From NCBI GenBank assembly GCA_020853995.1, contig JADYXV010000077.1, positions 1 to 9,348 of the forward strand: a stretch of DNA of 9,348 bases, in the 5' to 3' direction. The position numbers and the translations under genes were made by a program. This DNA is from Novosphingobium sp. (GTDB lineage Bacteria > Pseudomonadota > Alphaproteobacteria > Sphingomonadales > Sphingomonadaceae). Below the pieces are notes generated by a model that ran no database searches, had not been told where the DNA came from, and was given only the letters and a program-made list of their open reading frames with translations. Shown in pieces: positions 6,527 to 9,348 of the stretch; positions within the stretch are counted from its first letter, which is position 1, and each line of letters opens with the position of its first letter.

Positions 6527-7438
6527 TCAAGGCGCGGTCACGACCCGGGCATCTGCATAGCCCGCCGCGCGCGCCTTCGCCAGCGCTGCATCGGCTTGTC
6601 CACGATCCTTGTGCGGACCAGTCCGCACCCGCCAGACCTTGCCAACTTGCGTGGCTGATCCGGACAGCGCCTTGGCAACCGTCTCTGCCCGCTCGCGCGT
6701 AGAATAGGCGCCCACCTGAATGAACATGCCCTTTGATGATGGCGGCGGCGCTTTGGCCACGGCTGCCGGTTTGTCCGCGATGGCAGCTTTTGGCTTTGGC
6801 CTTGGCTCAACCTTTGCCACAGCCTTTGGCGCAGGCACTTTTTCGACCACGGGATCGGCCGGGACTGGCGAAGCGACAGGTGCGGCAACTGGCACCGAAG
6901 CAATGCCCAGCTTGCGTTTCAACACGGCCAGCAAACCGGGCGGAGTATCCATCCGTGCCGAAACCTGGGCACCGGCACGCAACACTGCGCGTTCGGCCTC
7001 TGGAGGGTTCACCCGCCGCACGCGTACCGGAAGCCGCGCTGCAGGCGTTTGCCCGAGCTGCGCCCAAGCCTGCGGGGAAAGCGCAAGCAGATTAGCGCCC
7101 TGCATCGGGCCACGTTCAGTGAGGCGCACGAGGATGGTCCGGCCGGTGTCCAAAGACGTCACTTCGACATAACTTGGCAACGGCAAGGTGCGATGGGCGC
7201 CGATTATTCCATCACCCTCCGCCGGTTCTGCATAACCGACCGAATCATAGTTCATGATGTCTGCCGGCGTATAGGTCACCCCGTCCACGATGAACGGATC
7301 ACCCAGAACCATCGGATAGTCGCCCGCAGGTCCGCGTAAAGAGGCCGCAGAAACCGGCGCTATTGCCGAATTTTCTCCACCACACGCGGTGAGCAAAATG
7401 GCGGTAGAAAGGGCAAGGTAGCTAGCGGCTAATTTCAT
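6527..7438 (-). CDS. rlpA: RlpA-like septal lipoprotein with SPOR domain
   Basis: This 303-aa lipoprotein has a signal peptide ending in lipobox LTAC (Cys19), so it is probably lipid-anchored at the outer membrane. Residues about 66-141 are a divergent double-psi β-barrel (GAHRTLPLPSYVEVTSLDTG and VRLTERGPMQGANLLALS), the RlpA core that in some species cleaves naked glycan strands. A Pro/Ala/Lys-rich linker (about 181-233) leads to a C-terminal SPOR domain (236-302, MFIQVGAYSTRERAETVAKA), which binds denuded peptidoglycan at division sites. The usual ASWYG-type entry is not recognisable, and the conserved DRGP reads ERGP (108-111), so catalytic activity is uncertain. The start is ATG 7438-7436; a TTG two codons upstream is possible. 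It overlaps the end of the transglycosylase gene by 17 nt. Confidence 0.88.
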   Translation of the reverse strand: MKLAASYLALSTAILLTACGGENSAIAPVSAASLRGPAGDYPMVLGDPFIVDGVTYTPADIMNYDSVGYAEPAEGDGIIGAHRTLPLPSYVEVTSLDTGRTILVRLTERGPMQGANLLALSPQAWAQLGQTPAARLPVRVRRVNPPEAERAVLRAGAQVSARMDTPPGLLAVLKRKLGIASVPVAAPVASPVPADPVVEKVPAPKAVAKVEPRPKPKAAIADKPAAVAKAPPPSSKGMFIQVGAYSTRERAETVAKALSGSATQVGKVWRVRTGPHKDRGQADAALAKARAAGYADARVVTAP

Positions 7439-8468
7439 CTGCAAGAAGTCCCACGGACAAAGCGTAAAAGTTCGAGCAGTTATAATCGAGGATAACCCTA
7501 TAATTTCCGGTTAGCAGATAAGCAGTTCGTCCGCGGCCGTCCGGTTCAAGCAAACTGGCCATGACATCGTCGGCAAGCCCGGCCCCTGATTTCGGCACAA
7601 CTCCCAGCGCGCGCCACTCCCGCATCGACTTCCATACGGTATGCCGTTCAAACACACGCTCACACCTCGGGCTTTTCAGAACTGTGCCCAAGCTGTCGCG
7701 GTCAAGACTTTCGGGCACGGTCACGGCCACGCCCCAAGGCTGTCCCTGGCGCCACCCTGCATCGCGAAAGTAATTGGCGATCGAGGCGAGTGTATCAGTG
7801 CGGCTGTTCCAGATATCGGCAAAGCCATCGCCATCGCCGTCCTGCGCGACACGCAAGTACACAGAGGGCAGGAATTGCGGATTGCCAAAGGCCCCTGCCC
7901 AACTGCCAACCAGTTTCGAACGCGGCACACCGCGATCAACCATTTTCATGGTCGCTATGAATTCGGCAGCAAACAATTCCCGGCGACGGCCTTCATAAGC
8001 CAGCGATGCCAGCGAACGGGGCAAGTCGAAGTTTCCGGTATAGCCGCCATAATCCGTTTCGTGCCCCCAAATGGCCATCATGATCGGCCCGGGCACACCA
8101 TAGCGTCGCTCGATTGCCCCCATTTGACCCGAAAATTCGGCATATTGCCTCCGCCCGCGCGCGATACGCGATGCGTCGACATGACTTCGCCGATAAGGCT
8201 CGAACGCAGGAATCGTACCGGATGAAGATCCTGGCTGGGCGCGATCCAGTTGAATGACCCGCTGATTCAGCGTCAGCCCGGCCATGACTTGCGAAATAGT
8301 CGATTCGCGCACACCTTCACCGCGCGCACGTGCTGCCAGAAGCTGCAGATATCCTTGAAATCCAGCCTCTTCCGAATCGACTTGCCCCGCAGCAGGCCCT
8401 GCCAAACCCAGAACAACGGCCACCAAAACACCGGCCCGAAACCCGCGAAATCGCTGAAAAAATGTCAT
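7422..8468 (-). CDS. mltB: Lytic murein transglycosylase, MltB family (SLT_2)
   Basis: This 348-aa protein cleaves the MurNAc-GlcNAc bond with formation of 1,6-anhydro-MurNAc in the periplasm. It has an N-terminal signal peptide (FRAGVLVAVVLGLAGPAAGQ; no lipobox cysteine, so probably soluble). The catalytic motif is IWGHETDYG with Glu137 the expected acid/base; then comes the family signature GSWAGAFGNPQFLPS (188-202), an EF-hand-like DGDGDGFADIW (210-220), and the C-terminal NYRVILDYNCSNFYALSVGLLADEI. There is no separate C-terminal peptidoglycan-binding domain. The ATG at 8468-8466 is chosen because it gives the signal peptide; the open frame runs on to 8819, but only by reading antisense through the tRNA gene. 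It is the first gene of the leftward operon and stands next to two other cell-wall genes. The mltB symbol is family-level. Confidence 0.93.
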   Translation of the reverse strand: MTFFQRFRGFRAGVLVAVVLGLAGPAAGQVDSEEAGFQGYLQLLAARARGEGVRESTISQVMAGLTLNQRVIQLDRAQPGSSSGTIPAFEPYRRSHVDASRIARGRRQYAEFSGQMGAIERRYGVPGPIMMAIWGHETDYGGYTGNFDLPRSLASLAYEGRRRELFAAEFIATMKMVDRGVPRSKLVGSWAGAFGNPQFLPSVYLRVAQDGDGDGFADIWNSRTDTLASIANYFRDAGWRQGQPWGVAVTVPESLDRDSLGTVLKSPRCERVFERHTVWKSMREWRALGVVPKSGAGLADDVMASLLEPDGRGRTAYLLTGNYRVILDYNCSNFYALSVGLLADEISR

Positions 8469-8508
8469 GGGACTGCTTTGCACGGATGCAATCCGATGGG
8501 AATCCCCT

Positions 8509-8536
8509 TTGCGACCGACCGCGAAGGCGCTAACGG
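8509..8536 (+). promoter_or_regulatory. Weak candidate promoter for the tRNA-Ser gene
   Basis: The 100-nt region 8469-8568 lies between the divergent mltB and tRNA-Ser genes and should hold promoters for both. The best plus-strand match I see is TTGCGA (8509-8514), a 16-nt spacer and TAACGG (8531-8536), about 30 nt before the mature tRNA 5' end. The -10 match is poor. I could not pick out a convincing minus-strand promoter for the operon. A short perfect inverted repeat, CGGAT (8483-8487) / ATCCG (8491-8495), sits in the mltB leader. Confidence 0.2.
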
Positions 8537-8542
8537 GCAATC

Positions 8543-8564
8543 GAATCCGGCCAAAGGCCGATTC
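8543..8564 (+). repeat. Inverted repeat just 5' of tRNA-Ser
   Basis: GAATCCGGCC (8543-8552) and GGCCGATTC (8556-8564) pair over nine positions with one bulged C, around an AAA loop. The hairpin ends 4 nt before the mature tRNA 5' end. It could be a leader structure near the RNase P cleavage site, an operator between the divergent genes, or chance in GC-rich DNA. Confidence 0.4.
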
Positions 8565-8568
8565 ACGC

Positions 8569-8658
8569 GGACAGGTGGCCGAGTGGTTTAAGGCAACGGT
8601 CTTGAAAACCGTCGTGGGTGGAAGCTCACCGTGGGTTCGAATCCCACCCTGTCCGCCA
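8569..8658 (+). tRNA. tRNA-Ser (anticodon UGA), CCA encoded
   Basis: A 90-nt gene folds as a class II tRNA. The acceptor stem GGACAGG (8569-8575) pairs with CCTGTCC (8648-8654), followed by discriminator G8655 and encoded CCA (8656-8658). The anticodon arm is ACGGT-CTTGAAA-ACCGT with TGA at 8603-8605, which reads UCA and related serine codons. A long variable arm (about GGGTG/CTCACC) marks serine identity. The T arm is GTGGG-TTCGAAT-CCCAC (8631-8647). The gene is intact, including its 3' half, even though an integrase gene lies just downstream, as expected when an island restores the tRNA end on insertion. Confidence 0.98.
8631..8658 (+). other. Probable island attachment site (att) in the tRNA-Ser 3' end
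   Basis: P4-type integrases commonly recombine within the T-arm and acceptor half of tRNA genes, and here such an integrase starts 142 nt downstream in the same orientation. The likely crossover region is the T arm to CCA. No second copy of this stretch is visible elsewhere in the window, so the other end of the island must lie to the right, beyond 9348. Exact att limits cannot be set from one end. Confidence 0.45.
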
Positions 8659-8702
8659 ATTGCCTGTTTTTGGGCATTCCTCACCATCCTTGAACGACCG
8701 CT

Positions 8703-8728
8703 AAAGTGGCTGAAATAAGCCGTTTTTT
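8703..8728 (+). terminator. Candidate intrinsic terminator after tRNA-Ser
   Basis: AAAGTGGCT (8703-8711) can pair with AGCCGTTTT (8718-8726), nine pairs of which two are G·T wobbles, around a 6-nt loop. The 3' arm merges into a run of six T (8723-8728). It lies 45 nt after the tRNA and before the integrase promoter region. The core is only 4 GC-rich pairs, so strength is doubtful. Confidence 0.4.
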
Positions 8729-8740
8729 GTGCCCCTACCA

Positions 8741-8760
8741 GTCCCTTGCCGTTCCCTGCC
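8741..8760 (+). repeat. Tandem imperfect decamers upstream of the integrase gene
   Basis: GTCCCTTGCC (8741-8750) is followed directly by GTTCCCTGCC (8751-8760), matching at 8 of 10 positions. They lie between the tRNA attachment region and the integrase start, where arm-type integrase binding sites are expected. No protein-binding evidence is available from sequence alone. Confidence 0.35.
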
Positions 8761-8773
8761 AGCCGCGCTATGG

Positions 8774-8794
8774 TGTGGTAAATAATGTGGGAAA
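8774..8794 (+). repeat. Direct repeat TGTGGKAAA immediately before the integrase start
   Basis: TGTGGTAAA (8774-8782) and TGTGGGAAA (8786-8794) differ at one position and are spaced by 12 bp start to start, about one helical turn, so a protein could bind both on one face. The second copy covers the presumed ribosome binding site (GGGAAAG, 8789-8795). This is suggestive of integrase autoregulation or arm binding, but unproven. Confidence 0.4.
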
Positions 8795-8800
8795 GAAAAA

Positions 8801-9348
8801 ATGGGCAAGCTGACAGCAACCGGCGTCAAGGCCATAACCACGGCGGGCCGATATGTGGACGGCGAAGGCCTTTGCCTTGTGGTCGGGCGCACCGGGGCAA
8901 AGAGTTGGGTTGTCCGAATCCAGAAAGACAAAAAGCGGCGCGACATTGGTTTGGGCAGTGCGGCGAAAGTCCCCCTGAAGCTTGCGCGTGAAAGAGCGGC
9001 GGCGGTGCGGTCGCAAGTTGAAGTTGGGATCGATCCAATAATTCAACGGCGCAAGGCGGCTGGCATTCCCACATTCCGAGAGGCGGCGGCAATCGTTCAT
9101 GCCGAGCACCTGAAGGGCTGGAAGAACGGAAAACACCGTGACCAGTGGCTTGCCACGCTGGAAGCCTATGCCTTCCCTGCCTTTGGTGAAGTATCGGTTG
9201 CGGTGATCGATTCGGGCGCGGTGCGCGATGCCTTGGCGGCAATCTGGCTGACAAAGGGCGAAACGGCACGGCGGTTGCGCCAACGCATTCGCACGGTGAT
9301 CGACTGGGCAGTGGCAAAGGGTTATCGTGAAGCGTCCCTACCTTGGCC
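8801..9348 (+). CDS. P4/IntS-type tyrosine recombinase (integrase), 3' partial
   Basis: The first 182 codons of an integrase run off the window. The N-terminal arm-DNA-binding domain (DUF4102 type, about residues 1-85) is clear: GEGLCLVVGRTGAKSWVVRI, then RRDIGLGSAAKVPLKLARER and the spacer phrase VEVGIDPI. A helical core-binding domain follows (about 95-180; FREAAAIVHAEHLKGWKNGK, TARRLRQRIRTVIDWAVAKG). The catalytic domain with its Arg...His-x-x-Arg...Tyr residues lies beyond the end, so activity cannot be judged; full family members are about 400 aa. The ATG at 8801 has GGGAAAG 5 nt upstream; an ATG at 8785 is out of frame. The orientation, tRNA-Ser then integrase, is that of tRNA-integrated islands. 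No frameshift appears in the visible part. Confidence 0.93.
   Translation, partial: MGKLTATGVKAITTAGRYVDGEGLCLVVGRTGAKSWVVRIQKDKKRRDIGLGSAAKVPLKLARERAAAVRSQVEVGIDPIIQRRKAAGIPTFREAAAIVHAEHLKGWKNGKHRDQWLATLEAYAFPAFGEVSVAVIDSGAVRDALAAIWLTKGETARRLRQRIRTVIDWAVAKGYREASLPW

Noticed and set aside
8659..8680. Terminator formed by TGCC/GGCA directly after the tRNA
   Set aside because: The stem is only 4 bp with a T-rich loop and no T-tract after it; the structure at 8703-8728 is better.
8469..8819. N-terminal extension of the MltB frame to 8819
   Set aside because: It would be translated antisense through the tRNA-Ser gene, and the signal peptide that fits the family begins at the ATG at 8468.
8768..9317. 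Minus-strand frames opposite the integrase
   Set aside because: They are antisense to a clear DUF4102-type integrase with continuous domain similarity.

Overview
The window looks like chromosomal DNA of an alphaproteobacterium, most likely a sphingomonad (Novosphingobium/Sphingomonas-like). This rests on the GC-rich composition, the protein style (a MetG with a KESKS loop and no zinc cysteines, a δ' subunit without zinc cysteines) and the gene order. The genus is inferred, not demonstrated.

Most of the window (about 374-8468) is one leftward (minus-strand) gene block. In transcription order it holds: an MltB-family lytic transglycosylase, an RlpA-like DPBB+SPOR lipoprotein, a PBP5-type D-Ala-D-Ala carboxypeptidase, thymidylate kinase (tmk), DNA polymerase III δ' (holB), methionyl-tRNA synthetase (metG), a TatD-family metal-dependent DNase/hydrolase, a PhnP-like metallo-β-lactamase-fold hydrolase, and a 56-aa two-helix membrane protein. 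Five of the eight junctions are 4-nt ATGA/GTGA stop-start overlaps, one is a 17-nt overlap, and the two real gaps are only 37 and 40 nt, so the block is very probably one translationally coupled operon. It joins septal/peptidoglycan remodelling (first three genes) to dTTP supply, replisome clamp loading, Met-tRNA charging and housekeeping hydrolases.

To the right, diverging from the operon, lies a complete tRNA-Ser(UGA) gene with encoded CCA (8569-8658). It is followed, 142 nt later and in the same direction, by the start of a P4/IntS-type tyrosine recombinase that runs off the window (8801-9348). This is the classic left junction of a tRNA-integrated genomic island extending to the right. 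The spacer contains a weak terminator and two short direct-repeat pairs that could be integrase arm or autoregulatory sites.

To the left (1-373) is the 3' end of a plus-strand gene encoding a charged coiled-coil tail, then a striking 22-bp-arm imperfect palindrome, an 11-codon mini-ORF with a very good Shine-Dalgarno sequence, and an AT-rich patch containing a small hairpin that may end the operon. This is the least explained part of the window. I see no defence system, CRISPR array, transposase or clear novel multi-gene system here.
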